Source: Tricholoma matsutake (Eukaryota > Basidiomycota > Agaricomycetes > Agaricales > Tricholomataceae). From it: a DNA stretch of 64,000 nt. The notes under the pieces are model-generated. The model saw nothing but the letters and a program-made list of their open reading frames with translations. It was not told the DNA's origin and searched no databases. This document shows positions 1-11,580 of the stretch, piece by piece. The stretch's first letter is position 1; each line of letters begins with the position of its first letter. The stretch spans positions 8,990,001-9,054,000 of the forward strand of contig AP026543.1 of the NCBI GenBank assembly GCA_026075535.2, given 5' to 3'. Made by a program: the position numbers and the translations under genes.

Positions 1-81
1 AGCATCTAGGTGTTGCTGCTGGTGCAGCTTCTGTTCAACCAGCTGGTGAGCCATATACACCTGCAGGCCATCGCACCTTGA

Positions 82-1672
82 TTGCTCTACGATGTGCCAA
101 AAACCATCGTCCTTTCAATTCGGTTTTGGATGATGACTACCAGGCAGCTCCGACCCGGAACAATTATCCCTTCTCCTCAAACAGTTTCTCGTGATATTAA
201 AGCTATGTATGTTGAGATGTCAAAACATGTCCAAAGTTATTTTATGGTCTGTCATTTATATATTTGTATGGTATTATTATTGCTCAACAATATTTGAAGG
301 CTCTCAATAGCACTATCCATCTTGTACTTGATGGGTGGACAGCTCCAATAGTTGCATCATTTCTTGGACTTGTTGTTGTCTGGTTTGATATTCATCGTGC
401 TGTACTGGAATTTATAAGGTTGGCACTGAATTTTGTTATGAGAATTTGCTGCTTCAATGCATTATCCATCTCAGATTAACTCAAAAACATGATGGACAAT
501 ATCTTACTGAGGTTACTGCCAGCTGTCTACGGTGATTTGGGCTTGACAAATTTGTTTGTTACTAACTTATCTCTTGTTTCATGCAATCTGAGCCTATTAT
601 AGCTATTTTCACTTTGCATGGACAATGCAGGAAACAATGATGTATTGGCCAGATATCTTCCAACACTTATCCCATCCTTTTGGGGGATGGCAGCTCGTGG
701 ACACTGTTTTCCACACATTATTAATCTCTTGGCTAAAGTATGTGTTACTGAAATTTTACACTATTCTTGACTCAACAAGCATTCAGATATTTATATCCTT
801 CTTTTTTGGGCAGCCTAAAAAGAAGGTTAAGGACTCTGAAGCTGCCAATGGTATGTTAAAATCTTATTTGTAAATCACTGTTCAGGATTTAAAATCCCAT
901 ACAGTTGCTGCTATTGCTGATGATGACTCTGATGATGAACTTGCTGTTCATGAGGCAGGCATTGAGAATGATTCAGCTGCTGTGCCTGATGATGGTAGAG
1001 ATGCCCATGATACTGCCATTGTCAAGACTACTCGTGGCCAGGCAATTGAAATGATGAGGAAAAGGGGTATTTCAATTGATCCTTTGGAGGAAAAGATGGC
1101 ACTGCAACTTTTTCCACATGTAAGGATATTTATTTCACAACATTCAATTTTAATTTAGGAAATCCCAGGTTGCTGGCCTTGCACGGCGTGTTCATGATAG
1201 TTCAACACTAAAGGAGAAGTTTGATATACTTGTTACAAATGACAAGGATCTGTCTGGTAACAAGGAGACACTTGATCACCGAGTTCCTACCCAATGGAAT
1301 TCAGATCTCACTTGCCTAGATGCTCACCTCTACTTTAGAAGTCCAGTTGAACAGCTCACAGGTGCAGCCATCAACAAACTCCAGGCTTACTGGCTTTCAG
1401 AAGACCAGTGGGATCTTGCAGAAACACTTAGTGCAGTACTTGAGGTCACTTGTCTGATATTTGACGATGCAGACAATTAATTATCTCTAATAGGTCTTTG
1501 ATGGGCCCACAAAGCTGTTTTCACAGTCTCAGGTTCCACTTATAGCAGATGTCATACCTATGCTGGACTCTATTGAGCAGTCCATGACACTGGTCTGTGA
1601 TGACAAGGAATTGGAACTTCCCAATGTTGTCTGTGTTGCTGCACAAGCTACTCTACTCTTAATCAACAAATG
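82..1672 (+). pseudogene. hAT transposase, degenerate
   Basis: Broken coding segments of a hAT transposase in several frames. The segment near 300-400 reads LVLDGWTAPIVASFLGLVVVW, the start of the catalytic domain. Acidic linker segments follow at about 890-1110, and 1195-1670 resembles the helical insertion domain (for example VPTQWNSDLTCLDAHLYF and later PLIADVIPMLDSIEQSM). Introns and stop codons interrupt it; no continuous frame exists. The C-terminal dimerisation domain is not seen, as the coding match stops where the hairpin at 1681 begins. It cannot make an active enzyme as it stands. Confidence 0.6.
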
Positions 1673-1680
1673 GTCTCCAA

Positions 1681-1801
1681 CGTGAAGCGATCCGACCACC
1701 CTATCATGTGTTATTTACATTAAGCCGCCAGGATGCAGTCGACTCTCGTCCAAATGGCTTAATGTGAATAACACATGATAGAGTGGTCGGACTGCTTCGT
1801 G
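1681..1801. repeat. 46-bp foldback hairpin
   Basis: Two inverted arms, 1681-1726 and 1756-1801, match over 46 bases with six differences, all transitions, around a 29-base spacer. The core TATCATGTGTTATT is perfect in both arms. It sits where hAT transposase homology stops. It could be a small foldback element or a source of a hairpin RNA. No second copy was found in this window. Confidence 0.75.
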
Positions 1802-2159
1802 TTACAGACTGAAAAGATCCGGATTTCCCCTAGCTACATTTTCTGTCTCTTATGTGAAACGTGATTTGCACTCCCACGCCTGGAAATCGCGAAATACAAT
1901 TAAGTCAACTCTGAACTGGCAACACTATGGCAACACTAGTGCCAACTGCCAACAAGGCACTCCAGGAGGTAATTGACCTTGCTAAACCATTTTAATAGAC
2001 CATGGTACATATATTAGAGCATTTGAGAGCATAAAAAATAGTAGTATTCATATGGATACCCATGGATGATCCATGGATGCCACCCATATCCATGGACTTT
2101 AGTACATCATCCATGGATATTCACCCGGATGGACCCGGGTCCATCCACGGTAGTCCCTA

Positions 2160-2597
2160 ACATAGACAACCCAAAGGGAACTAACACCACTCGAATATGT
2201 ATGAAACACAGCAACAAAACAGAAAACAAAGACCACTACAAATATGACAACAAAATACCAACAAATCACTAGTAAGCCAGCTGGATCTCTTGGACAGCCT
2301 GAGACAAGACGAATATGACATATGCCTGATACAAGAACCTTACATTGACTTCAGAGGTAAGACCCACACTAACTGAAACTGGACCACAGTATATCTGGGA
2401 ACCCACCAGGAACACCCAGACAGCACAAGATCCATCATCCTGGTCAATGCAAGCCTATTAACAGACACATGGAAACAGATAGACTTCCAACACTCAGACA
2501 TCACGGCAATAGAAATCATGGGGAACTTTGGTACATTATGAATAATTAATATCTACAATGACTGCAAAAACAACAATGTGCTAACACACCTATCCAC
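2160..2597 (+). pseudogene. LINE endonuclease, N-terminal part
   Basis: Reads LDLLDSLRQDEYDICLIQEP and later DITAIEIMGNFGTL, the start of an apurinic endonuclease domain with the catalytic Glu in QEP. TGA stops occur, for example in the IWQQN-like stretch near 2240 and before IINIYNDC near 2540. The frame is cut at 2597 by a solo LTR and continues at 3774. Confidence 0.8.
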
Positions 2598-3769
2598 TGA
2601 TAGGTTGTCAAAGGCCGATACACCATTCTAACCACATTCTAATCACATTGGCTAACTCCTACAAGGTCCCAGAAGCAGCGCGACCACTCCCAACCAAGTC
2701 TACCGAGCGCGATATCATATCAACTGCGTCAATCATACTTAGAAATCACATTGCACAACCTTAGGACTACCTCGAAAGCCCCTAAGATCCCTCTAAATGA
2801 CCATCAAACATCCCCGATCAACCTCAAACAACCATGAACACGATTGAGCATCGTCGAACATCATCAAGCATCATCGAGCATTATTGATCGATATCGAGAG
2901 ACTATGAGCGACATTGGGTGCTGCCTTTGTTATCTAAATGGTGGAAGACCATGTGCCAGGAAGTATTCCAACTTGTGCTCAAACCTGCTGATAGTAGGTC
3001 AGCCTCATTCCAAGTCCCTATCGCGTACAGAACCCGCTGGATGGATTATTGCGAGACTTAGCATGGTTTATACACAAAGGACAGTCCCTTTTTAGTTCTA
3101 TACCCTTTATTACTCTTTCACCATATGATATATATCTTTCTTGTTCGGATTCCAGTCTCCTTTGTGGCCTTGTGCCTTAACTCATATCTTTTGCCTCATG
3201 TTCTACACATGTTTCTTATACCATTTTAGGAAGTTTCTTTTAAAACGTATAAAACTCTGTAGTATCTACTTGGAAAAAAAAAGAAATCGTCTTCATCTAT
3301 TGTCTTGTATTAAGTCCTAAGAATCAGATCTATCCTCTAAAACAATCTAAACTTCTATGAGTTTTCTCAATCAACGAGAAACCTCTGCGACCATTGTGGT
3401 CCTCGATCTTCCTACGATCCTCTGATCATTAGCACTAGCAAACTATTCCAACACTTCATAGCCATCAACTATAGTCTTCAAACACTATTGTATCAAAAGG
3501 TCCCCAGAATTCACACATCGACCATCAACGATCAACATCATCCGCCGTCAATCTCGTCAATCGTCCTCGATATCGATCGGTACTCAATTGGACCATGCCA
3601 AACACCTTTGGTTGCTATAGCACTACCTTCATGACTAGTACCAACTAGTTATCAACCCATAGGTTGGACCACAAACATTTGGAATGACTTGCACCCTTCC
3701 TCTGACTCGTCACAAATATCATCAGTTGCCTCATCGGCTGTTTTGGTGGTTTTCCTGGGTTGAGTATCA
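2598..3769. repeat. Solo LTR A (1172 bp) inside the LINE
   Basis: Starts TGATAGGTTGTC and ends GAGTATCA, flanked by CCAC (2594-2597) and TCAC (3770-3773), a 4-bp duplication with one C-to-T change. It resembles the copy at 8244-9459 at both ends and through the middle (the block with GTGAGCGACATTGGG and TATATCTTTCTTGTT). It holds a short run of ATCGAGCATC-like repeats at 2830-2890. No coding sequence is seen. Excision restores the LINE frame. The orientation of the parent LTR element is unknown. Confidence 0.7.
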
Positions 3770-3773
3770 TCAC

Positions 3774-4576
3774 TGCATACATGCAAGATCGAGAGAAGCA
3801 ACAGCATGTAGCAGGACCCCTACACACCATGTGGATAGGAGACTTCAATCGACACCACCTGCTATGGGATGAAGCATGGAACACCCACCTATTTACACGC
3901 AAAAACCTAGACCTAATGCAACCACTACTGAATATGCTAGGACAACACAACATGAAGATGGCACTGCTGGCGTTCATACTGACACTATGATTGCACAGCA
4001 CAAAAAACCATACCAGGGTGGACAACATTTTTTGCAGTGAAGAACTTCTCGACGCCATAATCAAATGCAAAACGGATGATGCAGCATGCCCAGTGGGAAC
4101 AGACCACTATCCGATCATAACCCAATTAGACATCCACGTGCCAAAAGCAACTTGGGCAGCAAGACAAAACTTCAGACTAGCGGACTGGCCCGAGCTGGTA
4201 AAAACCTTAAAAAACGACCTAGCTAACCTTCCTCCACCCACAGAAATTGAAAATGTCCAAATGTTCATGGACAGACTCAAAGTACTAAATGAAACAATAC
4301 AGAAAGCAATCAAGAAACACGTCAAGTTAACAAAACTGAGCCCATACTCGAAATGATGGTGGTCAACAGAGCTAGCAAACGAGAAAAAGAGAATGCAACA
4401 ACTCGGCAGAAGAGCGAAATACCATCGCCTAAATACCCAACACCCGGTACATGAGGAATACCACCAACAACAAAACCACTACTCTGAAATGATATGGAAA
4501 GCGAAAGCGGAGCACTGGGTTGAGTGGCTGGAAGGGCTCGACAAATCCAGCATTTGGCAGGCAAGTAAACTAGTAA
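3774..4576 (+). pseudogene. LINE endonuclease, C-terminal part, and linker
   Basis: Continues the endonuclease: AYMQDREKQQHV, then MWIGDFNRHHLLWDEAW with the family's GDFNRHH motif, then DNIFCSEELL and VGTDHYPIITQLD, where the DH pair is the catalytic end of the domain. A linker with ARQNFRLADWPELVKTL follows. Stops are at 3988-3990 and 4354-4356 (TGG to TGA). Cut at 4576 by the Harbinger element. Confidence 0.85.
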
Positions 4577-4654
4577 GACCATGTCCGGGAACACAAATGG
4601 ATTTCTTCTCCCACGTATATTTTGCAAATTTTGCTGATTAGATTAGTCAGATTT

Positions 4655-5215
4655 GGAAAAGCTGTCACGCAAGATATGTGCAGTCTTGTATGCACGGGAT
4701 ACATACAAGATCGTCTTGCACACCAGACTCGGATGTCTGCTCAGATCATCATTGCAGATATGTGCTCTGGCATACATTGTAGATACGGGCTCTCATGCAC
4801 AAGATACGGGCTCTCACGCACAAGATATGGACTCTCACGCACAAGATACAGGCTCTCACGCACAAGATATGTGCTCTCGTCTGCAAGATATGTGATACGC
4901 GCACTCGTCTATACATACAAGATATGTCTTGCACACCAGATGTCTGCTCAGATCATCATTGCAGATACGTGCTCTCACATACATTGTAGATAGGGGCTCT
5001 TGCGTGCAAGATATGTGCTCTCATCTGCAAGATATGTGATATGCGTACTCATCTGCAAGATACACGATATGTGTACTCATCTGCAAGATATCTGATATGT
5101 GTACTCATCTGCAAGATATGCGATACACATACTCATCTGCAAGATATCTGATACATGTACTCGTCTGCAAGATACATGTACTTGTGCAGCACAAGACACA
5201 TCTAGTGACCTACAC
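4655..5215. repeat. Tandem repeat, ACAAGATAYG units
   Basis: Two arrays of short diverged repeats. At 4790-4880 a 21-bp unit of the form CTCTCACGCACAAGATAYGG occurs about five times. At 5010-5180 a unit of about 26-31 bp built on GTACTCATCTGCAAGATA occurs about six times. Both share the core CAAGATA. All six frames are open over parts of it, so small ORFs here are artefacts of the repeat. It lies upstream of the transposase start. Confidence 0.85.
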
Positions 5216-5296
5216 AAGATAACACCATTTGCTTTAATGGGATAGGTACTCCTCTGTATATATATTTCACAAGATATGTTTGTTGGTTAATCTTCT

Positions 5297-6564
5297 ATGG
5301 ACCACAATCAGAGGAAACACTTCGTTGCACAAGCTGCTAGTCTTGTCATCAATGCTGCTGTAGCTGCATCTGTTACTTTCGCCACACCACTCTTCGACAA
5401 AACACCTTACCATACCTCTGCTTTGTTGGGTGCTGCTTGGGTTGTTGAATTATTAAATGGTCACCCCAAGCACATTCGCTGTGAGCTTGGTGTCCATAAA
5501 CATGTCTTTCAGATCCTCATCTCATACCTCCAAATCATCGGAGTATCACACTCTCAGGATGTTCTCCTTGAAGAACAGCTGGCAATATTCTTGTATAAAT
5601 GTGTTACAGGGCTTTCAATTCGACATGTAGGCAAAAGGTTTCAACGTTTGAATGATACAATTCACAAGTATGTTCCCTCCTTTTGGCTAGAGATTTATTT
5701 TAACTGTGACTTGCCTTTAGATATTTCATGAAGATGCTACTCATTTTTTCATCCAAACCTTTCTATTCTGACTTTGTCCGGCTGCCAAAAATCAATGACC
5801 CCATTTCCCCATATATCCTTGACAACCCGAAGTTTCACCCATATTTTGATGGTGCAATTGGCGCAATTGATGGAACACATTTCAACTGCTCTGGTACAGC
5901 ACAGCAACATGCTATTGCTCGTGACCGCAAAGGGCGTGTAACCCAGAACTGTCTTGCTGCATGCGATTTCAATCACAGATTTGTTTATATCTTCAGTGGC
6001 TGGGAGGGATCTGTTTCAGATTCAACCATGTTCAACGATGCCCGTATCACTGATATGAAAATTCCTCCTGATAGGTACTATCTGGCAGATGCAGGCTTCC
6101 CTATCTGTCTTGCACTTCTCATACCTTTTCGGGGGGTATGTTATCATCTTGCTGAATGGGCATGCGCTGAGCTTTGGTATGCTGTAATTTTCAAGTATAG
6201 TCTTTTGCACCTAAGCTTATAGTTATATGCTTATAGCCCAGCTACTGCACCAGAATTGTTCAACCTTTGCCATGCATCAGCTTGTAATATCATTGAGCGA
6301 ATGTTCGGTATCCTCAAGAATCATTTCAGGATTTTACGATCCAGCCCTGATGTAGACATGGGCATACAGGCACTCATCCCACCAGCACTCGCAGCAATCC
6401 ATAACTTCATTCGCAAATATGACAACGAGGAGATCAACGACTACATTACAGATGATATGGAAGATCCACAACCAGGAGGACATGAAGGAGAGTTGGCAAC
6501 AGGGCCTGCGAGAAGAAACAAGAAGCAAGAAGCAGATCGGAGGAAGGAAATCATTGCCCAGTAA
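5297..6564 (+). CDS. PIF/Harbinger transposase, intact spliced frame
   Basis: Three exons by hand: 5297-5667, 5721-6176, 6237-6564, with introns of 53 and 60 nt (GTATGT..TTTAG, GTATGC..TATAG). The coding length is 1155 nt, giving 384 aa with no stop. The DDE triad is visible: Asp in GAIDGTHF, Asp in YYLADAGFP, Glu in NIIERMFGILKNHFRIL. The N-terminal half has a helical DNA-binding-type region (EEQLAIFLYKCVTGLSIRHVG). It would cut and paste the element, normally together with the SANT/Myb partner. It is the only transposon protein in the window that I could splice without a stop, so the element may be recent. The partner gene has stops, so full activity would need another copy. Confidence 0.85.
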
Positions 6565-6669
6565 ATGTGGAATCAATATCAGCAGGAGCTCACACATAGG
6601 GTTTGACATGATCCTTTGTAGTATAGTCAGAATCATATTGAAATGTATAGTATCGTTTTCATACAACAA

Positions 6670-7960
6670 TCATGCTTGAGGAAAGCCAAGCTCAATGAGA
6701 TGCTTCTGAACCCACACCCGACAGAGTGTGTCACGCTTCAGTGATATGTATGCATCAGCCGCACCTGTATTTCCCTGGAAAAGATCAATAAGCACAACAA
6801 GCTGTTCATCACACAAATCACCCTCCTTCTCCTGGACGAGATCCATGGCTTTAGACTGCCACTCTGGTGATGTATCAGCATGCATTCGATCTGGTTGCCC
6901 AAGAGTACACTCAATAGTATTATTAAATGTAACTAAGGTCTCCTTGATTCCATTTAGTGCGACTGCACCAGAGAGAGGTGTAGCTGTGCAAGCCCTTTTG
7001 GTCTCTGAATGGAGCTGGCTAGCATCAAGCGCAGACTGTTTGCGCTTGGCGGATGGAGATGTAGACATAGTGGATGGAGATGTGGCATAGGTGGATGGCA
7101 CAGATGGTGTCAGACGCTGGGGAGATGATGGTGGTGGAGGCTGCGGTGATGAGGGTGGTAGGTCAGGATCACCATTTACTGGGGGAGTAGCCAGGCGACC
7201 AGTATCCATTTGATCAGATCCCTCAGTTTCCGATGGTTGTTGGTCTACTGACATCGTACTAGCAGCACCCCTGGATTGTTGTGATGGACGAAAGGCATAG
7301 CTGCCTTTTCCAAGGCTGGGCATAAGTGGAGCCATGAGATCGTAGAGCACAAAACCCTTGTGCACATAAGACTTTGCACCCAGGTGTTTCTAGCCAGTAA
7401 TCACAATCAGAATCCTTGATCAACAAAGGATAAGGTGTACTACTGTATACATATCCCAAGCACACTTCTCATTTACACCAATATTCATCCCTCATTCAGC
7501 ATCCCATGAAAATCCTGAGAGGCCCTTCAGAGTGGTAACCATGTTGTAAGCAGATCGTAACTAGGTCATTGTGGTTAGTCCAGAAATCAAGTAACTGAGA
7601 CAATCACGTACCCGTGCATACTTAGACTGGCATGCTTTCACTGTCTTCACACCCCCCTTCTTGCGGTGCGGTGCCAGGTGTTTGACAGCATCATTCCAGA
7701 CGACGGCTCTAAAGTTACCACCATCGGCCTACTTATCTTTGTTATCACAGAGAAATAGGATCAGAAGCTCCTCCTCTTTCTTGGACCAGGAGCACTGGGC
7801 ACCAGGATCTCCGAGCACATCAGCAGCAGAGTCGCCAGTGGGATTGACCTCTGGGATCGACGGGCTCCTTGATGAGAGGTGGGTTTCTGGCATGATAAGC
7901 CTGAGGAATGTGATTGTAGATGGTCACACCTATGTCACAATCTCTGGGAAACTCGGCATT
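6670..7960 (-). pseudogene. Harbinger SANT/Myb-like accessory protein, stops present
   Basis: Reads on the minus strand from WSKKEEELLILFLCDNKDK through FRAVVWNDAVKHLAPHRKKG, KTVKACQSKYARVRDCL, LKGLSGFSWDAE and HKGFVLYDLMAPLMP to a Pro/Ser-rich middle and a helical C-terminus ending ELGFPQA. This is the DNA-binding partner found in fungal PIF/Harbinger elements, which helps load the transposase. In-frame TAG after KDK and TGA after WDAE break it. An intron probably precedes the block at 7395. The last exon (6670-7395) is open. Confidence 0.75.
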
Positions 7961-8008
7961 GCTTGGCTGCCTTGAGAATAATGTGAATTTCCATTGCCAA
8001 ACACAGTC

Positions 8009-8239
8009 TAATGTCCCAGGCAACTGATGCAGGCAAATCCAGAATCCCGACATTACAAATCAAAGACCCGGTGACAAAGCGAGTAGTCAGGGAAGCAATG
8101 GACAATGCGGCCAAAGGACAACTATTCTATGAGACTTTCTTCCCACTGAGAAACCCATCAACAACACCAGTCCCACAGGACTTCCAATACCCACCACCGA
8201 GATGGAAGTTTCAGAACATATCGGACAACCAAATACACT
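8009..8239 (+). pseudogene. LINE linker segment between Harbinger and LTR B
   Basis: Reads MSQATDAGKSRIPTLQIKDP, then AMDNAAKGQLFYETFFPLRN and YPPPRWKFQNISDNQIH, the region between endonuclease and reverse transcriptase in Tad1-like LINEs. It is the only stretch of LINE left between the Harbinger element and the second solo LTR. It stays open over its whole length. Confidence 0.85.
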
Positions 8240-8243
8240 GCGC

Positions 8244-9459
8244 TGATAGGTTGTCCCCTCGGCTCAAAGGCCGATTCACCATTTTGGCCACATTCTAATC
8301 ACATCGGATAACTCGCACAAGGTCCCAGAAGCAGCGCAACCACTCCCGACCAAGTCTACCAAGCACAATATTGTATCGAACGCAATCGGGCATCATATTG
8401 AACGTGATCGAACATTGTCAAGCATCGTCAAACGCGATTGAGCATCATATTGAACGCAATCGAACATTGTCGAGCATTATCAAACATCGTCAAGCATTGT
8501 CAAACATTGTCAAACATTGTATCGAACATGGTCGAGCATCATCGAACACAATCGAGCATCATATCGAACACAATTGAACATTGTCGAGCGTCATCGATCG
8601 ATATCGAGAGACTGTGAGCGACATTGGGCGCCGCATTTGTTATCTATATGGTGGAATACCATGCAGCAGAAAGTATTCCAACTCGTGCTCAAACCTGCTG
8701 ATAGTAGGTCAGCCTTGTTCCAAGTCCCTATTGCACACAGAACCCGCTGGACACATTATTGCGAGACTTAGGGCAGTTTATACACAAAGGACAGTCCCTT
8801 TTTAGTTCTATACCCTTTATTACTCTTTCATCATATGATATATATCTTTCTTGTTTGGATTCCAGTCTCCTTTTTGGCCTTGTGCCTTAACTCATATCCT
8901 TTGCCTCATGTTCTACACATGTTCTCTAGCCTTTTTAGGTACTTTCTTTATTTTATATAAAAAGATGTACTAGATACAAAGAAAAACAGGAAAGTCATCG
9001 TCTTCCTCCCAGATCACAGTGATTTGAGAGTACAGTTTAGTCTTATTCAGTCCGAAGTTTGGTGTTTTACACTAAACTTCCTCAAAATTCCTCAAAATTC
9101 CTTGCATTATGCTATTTTTGCTCTCGCTTCCCTCGATTAGCCTTTTCTTCACTTCTACTACTCATCTAGTCCCCCGATCTTGTGTCCAAACATATCTGCG
9201 CACTCGAAATTCCTCAAAACTTCTTCGAAAAATATCACAACATCTCGAAAAGCATTGCAACCCCTCGCAAATCATCGCAAGTCCTCGAAACACATTCTTT
9301 TAGCCTCGAACTGCTTCAACAAGCAGTTGTTCCATGACTATTTGACAGTCGGTCTGACAGGTGACATCTAGAGGGCCTCGCATCCTTCCTCTGACTCATG
9401 TTATACCATCCAAAGCCTTTTTGTGGGTTTTGTTTGGGTTTCTGGGTTGAGCACCATCA
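8244..9459. repeat. Solo LTR B (1216 bp) with expanded short repeats
   Basis: Starts TGATAGGTTGTC and ends GAGCACCATCA, flanked by GCGC (8240-8243) and GTGT (9460-9463), a 4-bp duplication differing only by two C-to-T changes. Same family as the LTR at 2598-3769. At 8380-8600 it carries roughly twenty diverged 10-11 bp units of the type ATCGAGCATC / AACATTGTC, several times more than copy A. A second run of CCTCGAAA-type units is at 9190-9310. No coding sequence. Confidence 0.7.
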
Positions 9460-9463
9460 GTGT

Positions 9464-11580
9464 GATCAAGAAAATGAAGCCATACAAGGCCACGAAGAAT
9501 GGATCAGCTCCAAACTATGTCCTGATACATGCCAGAGAAGATCTCGTCCCACATTTAGCCCCCCTATTCCATGCTATGAATATGCTAAACTTCTATCCAC
9601 AGGAATGGGCGCTCACAGAGACACTAGTCTTGAAAAAACCAGGGAAGCCAGACTACACCTCACCAAATGCATGGCGACCCATAGTACTATCAGATGGACT
9701 AGCATGGCTCCTCAACAGTTGCCAAGCAGAAGACATTGTCAACATGTGCAAAAAACACAACATCCTGCCAGCAAACCACTTTGGTGCCAGACCAGGCTGA
9801 ACCACCACAAACTCCATACACATACTGATGAAAACAGTGAAAGATGCATGGCGCAAAGGTCAGGTAGCATCAGCCTTATTCCTGGATGTTAAAGGTGCCT
9901 TCCCCAGCATAGATATCGACAGGCTCATACACAACATGAGGAAATGCAGAGTCCTTTAGGAATACATGGAGTGGATGAAACGACAACTAGGCAACAGATG
10001 CACAACACTTGCTTTTGATGACTACCAAACAGCAGCCTTCATCATAGCAAACGGCCTAGACCAAGGTGACCCGTACTCAGGAATATGTTACCTTTTATAC
10101 AACACTGACCTCCTAAAAGTCCCAGTGCTCAAAGTAGGTGAATGGATACTCCTCTTTGTGGATGACATGGTCATTATAGTCATCAGCAAAGACTTTGCAG
10201 AAACACATGAGAAACTACACAACATAATGAACCAAACAGGAGGAGTCTTCGAATGGGCAAAAGCCCACAACTGTGAGTTTGGCATTGAAAAATTCCAACT
10301 TCTTGACATTACAAAGAAACATGTCCCCCACCCGATCAACCCTAAGAAAAGGATACCCATGCCACACCAAGCACTAGTATTAGGCAACCAATGGATACCA
10401 TCAAAAGAAACAGCAAAATTCTTAGGAATCATAGTGGACAACAAACTAACTTGGAAAGGACAATGTGCAGCGGCACTCGCAAAAGGCCAGGACTGGCTGA
10501 TACAATTCACCAGGATCGCATGCTCATTGTGAGGAATAAATGCAAGATATATACAGCAGCTATACCTCTCAATTGCAGTACCCCAAATGCTATATGCAGC
10601 TGACATATTCCTCACCCCACAGCAAAATGTAGGCAAAAGAACAAAGAGGGACAAGCCAGACAAGCCATAATCACCAAACTAGCAACAATACAAAGATGAG
10701 CAGCCATCATGATAATGGGAGCAATGAAAACTGTTGCGACTGACGCCATAGAAACCATGGCAAACCTCATCCCGTTCCACCTATTGGTAGACAAGCACTG
10801 ACAACATGCGGCAGCATGGCTGGCAACGCTACCCAAATCACACCCACTGCACAAACCCATCAAAAACGCTGCAAACAAACTGGTAAAATGACACCTGACA
10901 CCCCTCCACAATCTCATGCATAAATACAACATCCAACCCACAAAGATGGAAACCATCAAAGCTACACGATTCGAAACAAACTGGAAACTGAACATCAAAA
11001 TAAACATAGCCAGCAGCATTGATGAAGCAATTGAAGACATACAAAATGACAATTCTGACGTCAAAGTCTTCACAGACGGCTCGGGTATGGATGGAAAAAT
11101 AAGGGCAGCTATGGTCCTATACAGAAATGGAGGGCTAAAAACCAAAGTACAATACCAGCTCGGCTCACAATGACACCACACTGTACAAGGGAGAAGGAAT
11201 AGGAGCGATTCTAGGAACCAAACTGATACAGAAGGAGTGGGGAATACGGTCCACCATAATATATATCGATAGTCAAGCCGCCATCACTGCCACACAGCTA
11301 ACGAAACCCACTACAGGTCATTACATTTTTGATGCACTACACAAACACGTCGCCATGCTGCAGAAAAAACACAGCAGACTGAGAATCAAGATCAGATGGT
11401 CACCAGGACACAAAGGGATTGAAGGTAACAAACAGGTGGATGAACAAGCTAAAAAGGCAATCACAGATGGCAGCAGCGACATGGAGAAACTCCCAAAAAT
11501 ACTCAAGAAACCACTACCACGAGGCAAAACAGCAATAAAATGGGCTTACAACGAAAAGCTAAAATGCACCACGCAAAAGC
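9464..11580 (+). pseudogene. LINE reverse transcriptase and RNase H
   Basis: Reads IKKMKPYKATKNGSAPNYVL, then ALTETLVLKKPGKPDYTSPN and AWRPIVLSDGLAW (RT fingers), SALFLDVKGAFPSID, GLDQGDPYSGICYLLYNTD and LLFVDDMVIIV, where FVDD is the catalytic motif and is intact. RNase H follows near 11060 (VKVFTDGSGMDGKIRAAM) and 11260 (IIYIDSQAAITA, RIKIRWSPGHKGIEGN). Stops at 9798, 9957, 10530 and elsewhere, plus frame changes near 10690-10900 and 11170, inactivate it. Cut at 11580 by a solo LTR. Confidence 0.85.

Larger units (their letters stand above)
1..2159 (+). mobile_element. hAT transposon, right part
   Basis: Remnant of a hAT element whose left end lies before the window. The right end is read as a terminal inverted repeat finishing GTAGTCCCTA at 2159; its complement begins TAGGG, which fits the hAT terminal consensus. 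Subterminal sequence at 2045-2155 is a run of short CCATGGAT/ATCC repeats, common near hAT ends. Transposase-like coding segments fill 80-1670, and a foldback hairpin sits at 1681-1801. The first 8 bases after the end (2160-2167) should be one copy of the target duplication; the other is outside the window. The LINE coding sequence resumes just after it, so this hAT probably inserted into the LINE. Confidence 0.6.
4577..8008 (+). mobile_element. PIF/Harbinger transposon, 3432 bp
   Basis: Ends are GACCATGTCCGGG on the left and CCAAACACAGTC on the right, diverged inverted repeats. They are flanked by TAA at 4574-4576 and 8009-8011, the 3-bp TWA duplication typical of PIF/Harbinger. Excision rejoins the LINE frame as SKLV-MSQATD. 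The element has the two-gene plan of its superfamily: a transposase on the plus strand (5297-6564) and a SANT/Myb-like accessory gene on the minus strand (6670 to about 7960), tail to tail, plus a tandem repeat in the left untranslated part. Confidence 0.9.

Noticed and set aside
4790..5180. CRISPR-like array
   Set aside because: Repeats are adjacent and diverged with no unique spacers of constant size, and the host is a eukaryote.
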